64,000 nt of DNA, from assembly GCA_932521035.1 (NCBI GenBank), contig OW051495.1, forward strand, positions 5,270,001-5,334,000, given 5' to 3'. Numbering within the stretch: the stretch's first letter is position 1; each line of letters begins with the position of its first letter. Source of the stretch: Oscheius dolichura (taxonomy: Eukaryota; Nematoda; Chromadorea; Rhabditida; Rhabditidae). Below the pieces are notes generated by a model. The model ran no database searches. It saw only the letters and a list, made by a program, of their open reading frames with translations, and was not told the DNA's origin. Shown here one piece after another: positions 1 to 12,145 of the stretch. The translations under genes were made by a program, and so were the position numbers.

Positions 1-2107
1 ACGACCCGAACTCGTCCGTTTAACGGCCGACAATTATGTACTGTAGAGAGAGAGGAGGGCCCCTGCCGGCGGAGTACGAGACGGCGGCACCGAACAGGTC
101 CCGGTCCGGTAATGTTATTCTAAGAGATGAATCAGAGATGATGGATCAGAAACGACAGAGAATTGACAGGTCGCGGAAAGGGCCAACCCGACGCTTTCTG
201 GGTTCCCTCCGGACGGGCCTCTACTGGTTCGGCTGACAGATCGCCTGGATTCATCATTTCGCGTATCACATCCCATAACTCAAGCCGGTGGGTGGCGGCC
301 AGCCGGAGCACCATCCGTCAGCCTTTGTCGTCTCTTTTTGCCCTCGACCTGCCGTGATAAATGGAAGCCATTGACGAAACTTGCGCAACAGAAAACAGAT
401 CTGGCTGGGACAAAGAAGAAGACGGATGGAGCGTCAATGGGTCTCTCTCAGTCTCTCGTACAGCTCTCGTGCCCCCTGATGACCTCCTCCCGATCCGCGG
501 ACGCCCTGTGGCGCCGGCTGGCGTCCCGTGGCTTCTCGCCCCTTCTCCCGAACCGAAAACACATTCATCAGCAGCCGAAACGACTTCTCCTCGTCCGACT
601 TCCCACAGGGCATACTGTAATAACAGAGGGCGACAGGGCCATCGGTTGTCCCATCCATCAGCCCGTCGTCTCTTACTCACTCAATGGTAATAAATATGGC
701 AGTCGTCGCTTATCGTGGCGGTCGTCTTTTGAGATTTGCGCCCAGATTGACTGTGCGCGACCTGAAAAAGGGAAGAGGAAAATTTGTGTGAACAGGCTGT
801 ACTGACAGCTGGCAACAGAATTTGACGGGGCAGAGGATGCCCCCTTCGAGTAAGAGTAGATCGCCCCGCCAATATTTCTTCGTTACGGTCCAGGACCTCC
901 GTCCGGGCGGCGCGGGAATAGGGCAATTTCTGTCATTGGTTTTGGATTTATCGCAGGCGAATAACCTCTTCCAGTGGAAATTTATTGTCCTCCGGGTCCG
1001 CCGGGTAATCCCTTCCTAATATTTATTGCTCCCAGCCGTGAACCCCCTGTTTACCTGACGTTTCTCGTCACCGGCTAACTCAAGGCGACATGCCCCCCTC
1101 TGGCTGTCAAGCGGCCGACAATTACAGTAGACAAGTCTGATTGGCGGCAGTTCAAACGCATCTTTTATCTGACACTTGTAATCCATCACCGTCTGTCACT
1201 CCTCTGCCTCCGGATCCTTCCTTCTCCCGTCTGCCGTCTCCGGTCCGACCGTCTTCTCTGCTTTGACAGGCGTCAGAGCCCATCAACGCCCATTTGTAAT
1301 TAATAATTGCGTTCCGAAGCTCATCAATCCCGGGCTGTTTGTCGTCGGCGGAAGACTTTCTACATGCACTCCTGCCGCAACCTACACCGGCACTCAATCA
1401 CCGGCCATCGGCTTGGCAACAACTCGGCACGGTCTATCCTCCCGGGGAGGAGGAGGATGGCCAACGGGAGGGGAGAGAGGCGCCTCGTAAACCAAAAGAG
1501 GCCCTTAAAAATTCAACGTCTCCGCTTGTCAAACTAATTGTCTCTGGTAGCTCATAATTTACGGCGACGAACATGTGGCTGCACCGGGCCGGATTTACGA
1601 CAACTCTCGCAAAATGAGAAATCAGCCAGACTGAAAAGTCCGTGGACAGTGTGTTCCCCCTCTGAAATGGTCATTAATCACGCAGCCAGGGGACCATATT
1701 AGGGTCAGCCGGCTAATGTCTTGGGAAGGTCCCGTCGAGGTTATGTTATGGGCGAAGAAGACAAAGTTTTTCGAGAGCTCCGGGTGATGAATGTGAGTGT
1801 TGGCTGAGCGATGGCAGCCTCTGATTGCTGTCTTTTCCCCTCGGCCATCATCAGTCGTCACCCGACATGACAGCCACTGTACTCTATCTTCCTGGGGCTC
1901 CCTCAATAGGAAGACCGTTTCGAGGGGGCCGCCACTCGACCGTCTTCCGACGAGTGTTCCAAGTGTGTTTACCGCCCACGAGGAGGCTACTTGACACTTA
2001 CTTTAAAATATTTATGAGAACTCTGAACCTCGTAATAAAACTATGGTACAAGAACAGGGACACCAGTAGAAGCTACCCGTAACTCGTGGGCGAGGCAACG
2101 TGCTCTA
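1..2107. other. GC-rich intergenic DNA, no gene recognised
   Basis: About 2.1 kb of GC-rich sequence. The open frames here are short, overlap on both strands and show no family resemblance or consistent exon signals. The stretch lies just beyond the 3' end of the NET zinc-finger gene. Together with the 4.6 kb on the other side of that gene it is far looser than the rest of the window, which would suit regulatory DNA around a developmental transcription factor. That role is inference; no specific element was identified. Confidence 0.5.
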
Positions 2108-3183
2108 TCAGGGGTGGGGCATGCCCATCATTCTCTGGGCGTACATGGCATGGAGCATGGGGTTGAAAGGGGTCATGGGCATCGTGGGCATGGATCCTTT
2201 GGCGTAGGGGTGGTATCGTCGACTGGTCTTCGAGTCGGGGGTGGTGGCCGAGCTGGGAGGAGACGGAGCATGCGCTGCCTTCATATGGCCGGCCAGCTCC
2301 TCGGCTGTGGCGAACTGCTTGCCACAATGACCAGTGGGCTCAACCCAGTTACAGGTATTCTTCGAGGAGGCCGACGCCGCTGCAGCCGCCAAAAGTTGTT
2401 GGTACGAGCCCATGGATGAGGCACTGAAATGAGGAGAGTTATAAAAATAAAGGATAAAAGACCAACCTGGAGGTGGGCATCATGGCCGCGTAGGCACTGA
2501 AGAGGGGATTGGCAAAGGCGGCAGCCATATCGGGAGAACACGAGGTGCAGCCGGGGGTGACACAAGGTGTCCTCATCAGGGCTGACGGACAGGGCACCCT
2601 GCCCATGAAAGGGGCCATTGGAAAGAAGGATGGCATGGAAAAGGGCATCATTCCGGCGGCGGTGGGGTAGAAAGGCATCATGCCCGGGAAGGCGCCCATT
2701 GGGAAGGCGGCCTTCGGCAGACCGGGGAACGTGGTCGATGTGATCGGCTCCGACTGAAAAATTTGACACTAGAACCTATTCAGGATAACTGTATAAAATT
2801 TTAAAAAAGGAAGTAGATCTTACCTTGGATGTGGTTGGAGTTGACCTCGGGGAGTTTCTTTTCTTTTCAGCCGAGTCGGCTTTCTTGGCATCGGCCGAAT
2901 CTTTCTTTTCCGGCGTTCGCCTCTTGTCCGATGCCGAATCCGGGAGGCCGATGGTTTCGCATGTTTTGGCTAACAGAGCCAGGGGGTTCTTTCCCTCGGC
3001 CGACTGAAATTAAATAGATGAGAGAGGTTGGAGAGGCTGGGGATCGGGCTCTTTCCGTCATTGTTTACAGTTTCAAAATAAATAAACAACAACATGACCA
3101 GAATATTTTGAGCGGAAAGGGAAAGAAAAACGAACACTTGTGGGAGGGGCGTCGGTGATGTACTGAGAAGCAGTGGAGACCAT
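2108..3183 (-). CDS. tlp-1: NET-family zinc-finger transcription factor (tlp-1 / ZNF503-ZNF703 type)
   Basis: Four exons read on the minus strand: 3183-3136, 3003-2824, 2753-2467 and 2423-2108, about 277 residues. Exon 2 opens with the family N-terminal motif NPLALLAKTCETIG, followed by a Lys/Asp/Ser-rich stretch. Exon 3 is rich in Met, Pro and Phe. Exon 4 has an Ala/Ser run and then the single atypical finger (CNWVEPTGHCGKQF, then H...H), followed by a conserved RYHPYAK motif and a Met/Pro tail. NET proteins (Noc, Elbow, TLP-1, ZNF503/703) act in the nucleus, usually as repressors working with Groucho-type co-repressors in cell-fate and tail or appendage patterning. Family assignment is firm. 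The first exon rests on a donor GTTCGT that keeps phase 0, so it is less sure. The gene is isolated among non-coding DNA, as is common for such regulators. Confidence 0.88.
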
Positions 3184-6100
3184 TGTGAAGACGGTACGGG
3201 ACGACGACTGGTCCGGAGAAGAGGCGGGGCTAAAGACGGCACTTCAAAGGGGCAGGGAGGAGGGCCGGGCGAATGGGACACCGGCGTTCGGGGGCGGACC
3301 CTCGTGGAATGATGGACCGCGTCGGAAACATATATCAGAAAATTTATGATCTGTCAATCGACGATCAGCGAGAGAGCGGGCCGAAGGGGACGGCCGAGAG
3401 GGGTGGGGCGCGAGGGAAGACAGCGCCCGGAGAGGAGGACACAGAAGGAGGTACAAGACGGTAATTCGGCGGTGATTGAGTAGATTGTTTGGAGTGGCTG
3501 ATGGATGAGGCGAAAGGTGGCCCCTGGGACAAGAAACATGAAGAAACGCGAGAGACGTTATCAGACGGGTTTAGAGCCGCCGACGGTCAACAGCACTGAC
3601 AATAATGAAGAAATTCGACAATGTTTATGGCCCTCCCCCGAATCCCCCCAAACTGTTCTGGCGTCGTTACCGAAATGGGCCTTTTATGACTCTGGAAATG
3701 GGTATGTTTGCACGTGTCCCGAACGTCTTTGTCCGAGTCTCGAAAACACCTCCGGGAATGACAGCGGTTGGGTAATAAAGTCATTGTTCGCCGGGCCCCC
3801 TTGATAGAGTGTCAAGTGAGGGAGGGTGCCAACGGGGGCGAGGTGTCACTCGGCCGACACTTATTACCGAGGGACAACAAAGACGGGGCCGTCTAAATGG
3901 TGCCCCTTGTAACTGTCTGTCCTTGTCACCTAATCCCCCTCGTAAGAGTTGCCCTTCACCAGATTAATGTAGCGTGTAGAATTACGTGAGGGAATGTCAT
4001 GTCGCCGCCCTGTTGTGTAGCCTCTCTTACGCAACTGATCCGCTTCTGTCTCTGACAAAGGGGCCCTCCTGCTGGGAAGATTCATTCTCTCGCGCCAAAT
4101 AGAGAAGGCTGTCTTCTGGGGGGAGCCGGATAGCTGAGCGGGAGCGATGATTAATGGAGCGGCAGTGAACATTCATGAAATTTGACATCTAATAAACTTC
4201 TCCTTGGGGAGGCCGGGACTCTAAAAAGGAGCCAGAAGACAGAAGTCGTTTGTCAGTTGTTGGGCGATGATGAATTGCCACGCATAACAGGAGGCGCCCA
4301 GGGGCAGACAAAGGCAACACCATCGCCGAGGTTCGGAGGCAGCACCTGGCCCTGTCCGCCTTTAACGATACCGTAAAACGCAGGAGATAAGGCACAAAAC
4401 TTGTTTAATGGCTCGTGAAAGGAGCCGCCGACGAGGGGTCGGAAACGACCTCAAGCTCCCTCTCTCCCATCCGTCTTCCCCTATTATTCATCCACGTGTG
4501 CTGTCACCTCGACTGACCGTCTCAGTCCGGCCTACCGTCTCGCGCACTCCCGGCTGTCACCTCGTCGGCTCGTCAAAAGGAAAGTGGCCTGAGGAGGGCA
4601 TCAATCAGAGCAAAGGAGTCGCTCACCGACATCAATCTCGACCCTGGCCACTGTGTTGCGACTGGCAAGAAGAATGAGCCGGGGCTTTCCTTCTGGTCTC
4701 CTCTCCGTCTCGTAAGGGACCTGTCCGGATGAGTCAAAAGGTTGTGCCACTTGTCATTGTGCGGGACAATTGGCGGCGTCTTTGAGCTGTCGTTCCCATG
4801 CGTGGTCACTCAGTATGACACCTCAAGGGCCAGGTGACTGGCGATTTATGGCTGGCCAGCCATGGGAAGCGGTAGCCGAGCCGGTGGCACTGGGCCCGTG
4901 TTATCTGCTGCGTTGCGGACATTTACGACTCTTCGTCGGCGGCCGCTTTGACTTGCCTTCCCGTAAATCTTTATTTATTTTTGCGCTATCTCGCGACAAC
5001 ACGCGCATCGAGATTTACTACCAGCGACGGGCTGACTGCCACCGTAACCCGGTCATTAAACGCGGGGACAATACCTCGGTTCAAAGACAACTCAACGGTA
5101 TGATTGGTGGCTTGTCGTCGAACGTCGCCGGGAGATTGACAGAGCCCTTTTCGCGCCTTTGGCTGATGTAAATGCGATGTGAAGGGACGGAATTAGCCAT
5201 TCAAGAGGAGACCTCATAAAGGAGAGGCGATAGTATCACGAGAGACTCCTTTACGACGCCTCGCTGACCCTGTCCTGATAGAGGAGCACATCTGTCAAGA
5301 CGATAAGGTGCAGGGATAATTAGAATTGCGCCGGAGGTCGATTAATTGCCAGATTATGTCGGCAAAGAGCCCGACTGTCGGAGCGAGGGCCACCAGATGG
5401 CTTTTAGACGGAATCTGACTGGACAGCTTCCGTTATTCCAGCGAGATGTCGCTCTCAAAGGTGATAAAATCGTCGAGGGCGCAGCGAGGTGGCAATTCGT
5501 CTTGTGTCCCAGCGATTGGATCTCAGTGCCCCTTCAAACAGAACACAGAAACGTCGCCATCCATCAACGCGGACCGAGGGGCTCACTGTCGATGTTAATT
5601 GGGACCGGGGGTGTGAGAGTCACTCGGCGGCCCTTTGATCCCCTAATCCTACACCTGACACAACAAACAGAGACGGTAACCATCTCGAGGACCGGTGGGA
5701 AGGGAGTGCCCGACATCATAAACGACGACCTCTCTCCCGGATTAAAGACGCCTCAATTCGGCAGATACTGACGGCGATTAGACAGCCGCCGACGTTTAAT
5801 TTAATAACACCGGCCAGGAGACGTGTGAAGATGGCTATCTTTATGGGAGATGGCATCACCCGGGGCGAGAAAGACGACCGAACAGGGACGGTATGAGGCA
5901 GTTGTCAAGACGATTTGCGAGGTGACAAGGCGGCTTCTCTGAAGACGCGTCGGCCGTGATTGGCAACGACAGGGCGCTGACAAACGACATGGGAACACGG
6001 GAGACGAACTGGGGGCACTGTACCGGAGGGACGAGACTCCTCCTGGCTCTGTTGGGGGCAGGGGCCGACTGGGCACCCGTCTGAGGGGGACGAGAAGTTT

Positions 6101-6929
6101 ATGTCTGTCTGCTGTCAGAAATATGGAGCAATCCCATTTACGATCCGGGGTGCCGTCTGTTCTCCTCGTAACGGCTCTATAAATCATGTTTAACGATAGT
6201 TGTAGCCATAATTCAAAGCAGGTGAGAGGGCGGCGAGATGAAAGCCTTCCTCTGTCGTTTCGAATTAACAACGGACCCCGATCGCAACGATGCAACGCGG
6301 GTCGGGTGCTGATCAACAGACACCGCCAACAACACTAATCGGGCCGTCCTCCTCGGCCAGCCCGGAAGTACCCGGCCCAAGTGCAGCACTCGCCACCCCG
6401 GTACATCTCGGATCCTTATCACCCAGCTTTGAATTTATTTTGCAACTGGTACAAAGTCCGTGAAGTGTGACACTTTCCGGCAGTGCGAATCAACAGTTTC
6501 ATCCATCATTTTTGGATTGATCAGGGGGAATCCGTGAGAGGCGTCGATGAGATTAATTTATCGTGTTGCGAGACCAAAAGAAGTGTTCGCCGAATGATCA
6601 GACTCCGCAAGAGGGTCCTACGGGGAAGCCGGCGAGTCGTAAATCGCCTTTTTCTCGATAAGCAACAAAGCTTCGGCGTTCCGCAATTAAAGGACTAACG
6701 ACTCGTGTAATGGTCGTGAAACGATCCATTTCGTTTATCATTAACGACCGTGGGACCATAAAATCGGCGGGCTGAGAATCTGCTCCCGGGAAGATCAGAG
6801 GGGGCCTCCTTCCGGGGACGGCGTATTGTTGACACGGCCTCCTGATGCCCTGTAGATATCCGGCCATCTGTTGCTCCACACACATGCAAATACTCCTCGT
6901 CGTCGTCGCTTATCCCTCCCCCAGGTGCT
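3184..6929. other. GC-rich intergenic DNA upstream of the NET gene, no gene recognised
   Basis: Nearly 3.7 kb without a convincing exon. Open frames up to about 170 residues occur on both strands, but they are low-complexity products of GC-rich sequence and match no family I know. It lies between the 5' end of the NET zinc-finger gene and the bHLH gene, two transcription factors, so it may hold their control elements (inference). Confidence 0.45.
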
Positions 6930-7829
6930 TATAAACGAGCCACCAATCTACATTTTCTCCCTAGGTCTCCCTTTGGCCACACCCTACACCCTTAGCTCCT
7001 CGAGTACGGTAGCCCAGAGTCATTTCGGTCTCTTGGCTGTCCACTAACCAGGAAATCCCGTGGCCGTCGCGCTCCAGGAGACGATACTCATACGTCGCTC
7101 TTTGAAAGCATTAGAAAGAAAATAGATAGAGCTAGATATCCCCTGAAGATATGAAGTTGGCCGAAATGTCAAAAAATCCCTCCCCCTAGGATCCTCACAA
7201 TATCGGAAACTTCAAGTTTGGTCGGCCCTTTGGCGTTTTTCTCTTGTGCCAGATTTTACTATAAGCAAGTGGCTTTCAAGTGTCGTTAGTCGATTCAACC
7301 AAAAAAAAACATGAAGTTAAGTTGTGCTCCACGTCCAAAAATCTGTCTCTCAGTTTCAGGTCCGCCCCATTGAAGCCAAGAATTCGACTTGGACAAGAAA
7401 GACACGGGCTCACTAGACAATATCCAAACATTCTATCAAACTAATCTTTTTTGCATAAACAAGTGGCACTTACAGTCAGGGTCCTTCAATAAACGAGGCC
7501 CATTTCCGTTACGTAGAGTTCAAAATGTAGCTTATAAAGCGGAGATACCTGAGCCATAGCGACATCCTCCAAGCGTACCTGTGTCTTCTAGGGATAGGGC
7601 CGGATATCTGGTATCTTGTAGAACGTTGCCATTAAAGGAGGCTGGAAAGACATTTAAGTGGGCTCTTTTGTTATTCCAATGTTGAGGAGCTGTCGCCTCG
7701 CATTAATCCCTTGCCACTCGGCCCCACGCCCGCTACAGTAGTCTCCCAGCAAACTGGCTTCTTCTATTCGTTTACCAACCACTTTTCTCCTTCTTCTAGG
7801 TATTCCAAGCTGTTCAGGTCACTCCTCCG
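6930..7829 (+). promoter_or_regulatory. Putative promoter / 5' leader of the bHLH gene
   Basis: Two TATAAA boxes point toward the bHLH gene, at 6930-6935 and at 7533-7539 (TATAAAG). Splice-acceptor-like sites (TTCTTCTAG near 7799, GTTCAG near 7817) lie just before the start codon, so the leader is either cis-spliced from an upstream untranslated exon or trans-spliced. No coding exon was found between the TATA boxes and 7830. Placement is by sequence signals only. Confidence 0.35.
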
Positions 7830-8129
7830 ATGACATCCGAGACGGGTGCCCGACTGTCGATTAACCTCCGGGAAAGGTGTCGGATGCACGACCTCAACGA
7901 AGCCCTGGACGACCTGCGATCCGTGATCCCGTATGCCCACGGCGGGTCCGTGAGGAAGCTGAGCAAGATAGCCACCCTCCTCCTGGCCAAGAATCACATC
8001 ATCATGCAGGCAGGCCGTTTCGGAAAAAGGGACTCGGGCCATTTTCAGGCGAAGGCCATCGAGGAACTGAGACAGATAGTCCACTCACTGCGGCAGCAGA
8101 CGGCAGACAAGGCGACGAGCCCCAACTGA
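7830..8129 (+). CDS. hlh-17: bHLH transcription factor, bHLHe22/23 (Beta3/Olig-like, hlh-17 type)
   Basis: A short protein that is almost only the bHLH domain. The basic region and helix 1 read [20 protein letters not shown], followed by a loop and helix 2 with [20 protein letters not shown], both diagnostic of the bHLHe22/bHLHe23 group (hlh-17/31/32 in C. elegans). Such factors bind E-boxes and specify neuronal or glial fates. Without splicing, the frame carries an 11-13 residue insertion in the helix 2 tail. Removing 8010-8048 as a 39-nt GC-AG intron restores the family sequence [10 protein letters not shown]. The start is the first ATG after an acceptor-like GTTCAG. The mature protein is about 86 residues, shorter than relatives because it lacks long flanks; an upstream coding exon cannot be excluded. 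Confidence 0.87.
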   Translation: MTSETGARLSINLRERCRMHDLNEALDDLRSVIPYAHGGSVRKLSKIATLLLAKNHIIMQAGRFGKRDSGHFQAKAIEELRQIVHSLRQQTADKATSPN

Positions 8130-8144
8130 CGGATCATTCTAACT

Positions 8145-8150
8145 AATAAA
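8145..8150 (+). terminator. Poly(A) signal of the bHLH gene
   Basis: A perfect AATAAA begins 16 nt after the stop codon, followed by a T-rich stretch. The spacing suits a very short 3' untranslated region. Confidence 0.7.
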
Positions 8151-8686
8151 GTTGTGTACTCTTCTCTTTTTGATACTTCTCCCAATCCCTGATGCCCCTG
8201 TTTCGTCTTCCTTCTATGTCTGACAACGGCATCTCCCTCTGTCGAGCAGGGAAGATGAAATGTTTTTGGTACTCTCAAGCAAAGGCTTCTTCTATCGGTT
8301 ATCTGTAGCCAGTGTATTAGCCGGAGAAATCCACAGTCCTTATCTCAAACTCCCAGGTGTTCGAAATGCTCTACATCCCCATGGGACTTCCTGTTTTATA
8401 AGGAACGAGAAGACTCTCGTTATATTTACCCGGTATTGAGGCAATATTCATATATCGCTGACTGTCTTTTTTTCCCGAAGTCGTCTCCCAATATTTTCCT
8501 ACACCCCCACCAAACCGACGCTGCTAGAAAGAAGTCTCCGCCGTCAATGTTTTCCTACACACGCCCTATTTACTCATGACTGTTTTAAGTCCATCTTTTC
8601 ATCCCTCCCAGTATATTTTTACCCCTTTTCTTCGACTAAAAAGTCCTATTTTCAGGTCAGTGTAGTCTATATTTAGCCGTTTCCCC
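8151..8686. other. Intergenic / leader region before the Phafin gene
   Basis: About 540 bp of pyrimidine-rich, mixed-composition sequence with no coding frame. TTATAAG near 8396 and an acceptor-like TTTTCAG just before 8656 could belong to the promoter and spliced leader region of the downstream PH-FYVE gene. Nothing else was recognised. Confidence 0.35.
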
Positions 8687-9737
8687 ATGGTCGATCGCCT
8701 AGGTGAGTGGTGTCGATTAGTCTAGTCCTCCATTGTTTTCAGTCAACAGCCAAGTAAATACCCGCCGTCTTGTCCATGTCGAGCAGTGTTTCGGCAAGCA
8801 TGGGATGCCCCTGAATGTCTACGGCCGGGTGCTGGTCGGCGAGGGAGTCCTCGTCAAGATGTGCAGGTATCCCCCTTCCCTCGTTGCCCCTCACTCACCT
8901 GCTCCCCAGAAAGAAACCGAAACAGCGGCAGTTCTTCCTGTTCAACGACTTTCTCGTCTACGGAAACATCGTCATCTCCAAGAAACGCTACAACAAGCAG
9001 CGGGCCATCCCCCTGGAGAATGTCAAACTAGAAGATCTACCTGACGAAGGCAATCTCAAGAACGGCTGGATCATCCGAACTCCACAGAAGTCTTTCGCCG
9101 TGTACGCGGCCACTCCCACGGAGAAACAGGAATGGATGGTAATGTCAGACTCTCTCCATCTGCCAACCCTCACTTTCAGGTCCACATAGAGCGGTCAGTG
9201 TCGGAACTACTCGAGAAAGGTGACACTCCTCTCCGTCCGTTTCATTCTTGTTCTTTTTCCAGGAAAGAGATCAGCCACGGAACACGCGCCGGTCTGGGTA
9301 CCGGACTCCGACGCGTCCCGTTGTATGGCCTGCGGACGGACCCAATTCAACCTCGTCCAACGAAGGCATCACTGTCGCGAGGTAGGGCGACACCTTTTCC
9401 CGTACTCTCGAATATTTCCAGTGTGGGAAGGTGGTATGTGCAAATTGTTCCTCTCATACTTTCAAAATAGACGCCGTTAAAAAGAAACCCGTCCGGGTCT
9501 GTGACCAGGCCAGTCGTCCTCATTCAATTTTGAATTCTTTTCTTCAGTGTTATTCGGAATTGAGCAGAGTGAAGGCCGAGGGACTGAGCTCGATGACCCC
9601 GCCGGCCGAGGTCATCCGGGAGAACACGGACACCTCCTCGGACTCGGACGAGGAGGAAAGCAAGGAGGACGTCAGCAAGGTGACCGTCGCTTTCCACGGG
9701 GAACAGTCGCTTTCAGCCGTCCTTCTACCGCGAGTGA
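8687..9737 (+). CDS. PLEKHF2: Phafin (PLEKHF1/2-like), PH and FYVE domain protein
   Basis: Exons were inferred at 8687-8702, 8743-8866, 8910-9138, 9180-9219, 9263-9381, 9422-9508, 9548-9680 and 9717-9737. The protein opens MVDRL as vertebrate Phafin-2 does, then has a PH domain (GRVLVGEGVLVKMC, QFFLFNDFLVYGNIVI, KSFAVYAAT...EKQEWM). A FYVE zinc finger follows with VWVPDSDASRCMACG, the RRHHCRECG core that binds PtdIns3P, and VVCANCSS. The C-terminus is acidic Ser/Asp/Glu-rich. Phafins bind PtdIns3P on early endosomes and lysosomes and act in endosomal trafficking and autophagy. The intron at 9509-9547 begins with GC rather than GT. The last 7-codon exon is the least certain part. The next gene starts only about 200 bp downstream on the same strand. 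Confidence 0.9.
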
Positions 9738-9935
9738 CCGCCTCCCTCCCCCTCTCTGTAAATATTGATGAATCCGATCTTGGGCCCCTCGTCCGTCATC
9801 CCGCTCAAGTCTTCCCTGATGTGATCCCTCTTTTTTGTGATAAATATTTCTATTCTGATCTGTTCCTTCTCGTCTGCCAGTATTCTCTCCTCTCTACCTT
9901 TTCTGTTCCGTCTCTCCTCGTATCCTCCTCAGTTC

Positions 9936-12007
9936 ATGGAAACAGAGCCATCCTCTGATCCGGAAGATGTGACCTTCAGCTACCAGGCCCCTGCCGATCT
10001 CTCCATCTGGTCAGTCTCCCTCAAACCCCTTCTACTCATATCCAGGGGGCCCTACTGCTTTGATTGCATGAACCTATTCTACTCTTCTGGTCGCTTCAGG
10101 ACCGCCACTCCCCTCTATCTCCATCTTCCCCGACGCGCCGTTCCCTACCCTCTAGGTCTGTTTTCTGTCCAGCGTCTTACTCATTCCACCTTTAGATAAG
10201 TTACTAGAGATCAATGGACCGGACAGTCCTTTCAGCTTTTCTTCTTTGACTGAGGTATCGGCAGATTGAGCTAAAAGTAGTCAATTTTAGAATGTTCGGA
10301 GAAACCATTGTACGAATGAGAGATGTCGACGGAACGAGAGCCCTGTGAATAGTACACTCGAGGAGACGTCCTTCTTCAGTGTGACCAGCCCCAGTAAGGA
10401 AGGAGGCCACGTGGATAAGCGCCTTTTAGGGTGGAGACAAGCTGTACAAACGGACGAAATTGAAGTGGCCATGGAAGAAGAGGAGGATGAAGCAGGGACG
10501 GAGGCTACCCAGACGGAAGAGGCCACCCCTCCCCAGAGGGCATGTCTCCTCGAAGATCAGAGGGGATTCCAGAAGCAACCGGGCTATGCATATGAAGAAA
10601 AAGTCGAGAAGAGTCCGACTGTCGTGTTCAATGCAATTGGGAGTGAGGTCGAAGTAGTACAGGCTGAGCAGGGGGACAGCCAGAGGTGGATGCCGGCGAT
10701 AGCAATAGAATCCTGCTCCGCCGTCCTCGAAGTTTCCGATCTTCAGGGGGACGACACGCAAGTACAAGAACAAGGTGGGGGATCTTTTCGCTCGGATATA
10801 TAGAGAGCACTTGCAGAGGAGACGTGTTCCCTAGTGTCAACCGGAAGAACCGTGGGGCACATGCACCTGCCCTCCCAGGGAGATGAGTTCCTGTCGGCCG
10901 AAGAGCTGTCCGAAATTTCGAGCCAGACCTACAAAGCGTTGATGTTGGGACGGAAGTGCTTCCGGACTAAATATAGATCCATGAAGTTGATCTGCGTATC
11001 GGTAGGTCTCTTTCCGCTGATTTCCTCAAGCAGAGCCTAGACCTGCTATGTCTGTGGATTCCGTTCCCGGTGCGCCTGTGAGTACACCCTTCACATTTTC
11101 AGTCCACTACATTGCGGCGCCCTCATCAGGGTAAGTCCCATCAGATGATAGTCACCCGCCCAACTTAGGATAAGACCCCGATATCGAGAGAATCCTTCAA
11201 CTTCTGGCTAGAGCAGATGGTCGAGTTGCGCCAACAGTCGCCCCATTCCTTCCCAAACCTCCAGTTGGATTTGGTCGGGCCGGCCACGCTGAAGTATAGA
11301 GAAAGCAAAACTCTGGTTTCGTTTACTGAAATTGGCCCGGATCTGTTCCCCCTGGTTGCTCGAGGGTGAATCCAGAGACAGAGACATTTAGCTGCCGGTT
11401 AGCTGTAAGATCAGGTCGGATGCGGCCACTCTCCTCTTCATGAACGCGGACACCACCTCGAAGGACCTCGTCCTGGAAGGTATCCGAATATATCCCTATC
11501 CCGACAGCCATCCTCTTTAGAGAACTACCTTCTACGACTGACGGAAGCCGTGCGAGTCCACTCCTACAGTACCTGTTACCAACCGACAACCGGCTGTCCC
11601 TTCATCCGGCAATACTGTCCAGAGGTAAGCGCCCCTGTTCCCATACAGCTCCTTCCCAGGTTTGCGAGCTCTGTGGCTTCATAGCGCGGTGTGCCTGTCG
11701 CTACATTTTCCACCTCTTTGGCCAGCAGCATGGTTCCGCCCTGAACAAGGTAGGCGACCTGTCCCGCCCCGAAGAGTGTCCCTTCCAGAACAAGATCAAA
11801 GTGTCGCTGGTCGACATCCACTTCTGGCTGCGTCACCTGGTCTCCTTCGCCAAACTCGACATCAACTACCGGATGAGGTCCATCCTCGAGCCGCTGACCT
11901 CCCTCGGCCCGCCCGTCCCCTCCTCCCAGTACTGTCTCCATACAAAGACTCCCTCTAATCTGCCTCCAGTCACCCCTCAGAATAACCCCGCCTGTATTAT
12001 TTCCTGA
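9936..12007 (+). CDS. Unrecognised multi-zinc-finger protein, paralog A (N-terminal Cys domain + CxxC/HxxxxxH-FW modules)
   Basis: I do not recognise this family. It opens METEPSSDPEDVTFSY, then WGPYCFDCMN with an intron inside the Trp codon, then KLLEING...PFSF and VRRNHCTNERCRR. An acidic Glu-rich region follows (about 10440-10790). Two modules come next. Module 1 has CYVCGFRSRCACEYTLHIF...LHCG (CxxC, then H and H five residues apart) and FNFWLEQMVEL. Module 2 has SCKIRS...LFMNAD, CPFIRQYCPE, CELCGFIARCACRYIFHLF...QHG and IHFWLRHLV. In both modules a short intron separates finger and FW helix. The fingers resemble U1/matrin-type C2H2 fingers, which bind RNA or DNA (family knowledge; function here unknown). 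Start is the first ATG after an acceptor-like CTCAG; gene end at 12007 is the in-frame TGA. A cis-spliced fusion with the next gene is possible but less likely, since both have their own N-terminal domain. Confidence 0.65.
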
Positions 12008-12145
12008 TTACCTCTTGCCTACCTCGACATAATTGTACATTGTATACAGATCAGCCATCACATCTTGTTCCATGTCCCTGGGTTGAGTCCCTTTCTTTCC
12101 TCTCCCCGGCCGGTACGGTCTCTCTCATTATATAGATCTCTGGTA

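Noticed and set aside
318-805. Overlapping open frames of 100-155 codons on both strands
   Set aside because: GC-rich shadow frames without domains, splice context or start signals.
5346-6316. 141- and 171-codon frames in the intergenic DNA
   Set aside because: No family resemblance; composition matches non-coding neighbours; opposite strands equally open.
11066-11105. A possible 25-nt intron (GTGAGTACAC...TTTTCAG) in zinc-finger paralog A
   Set aside because: Reading through gives CACEYTLHIFSPLHCGALI, which aligns with the finger of the next module; splicing would destroy both His residues.
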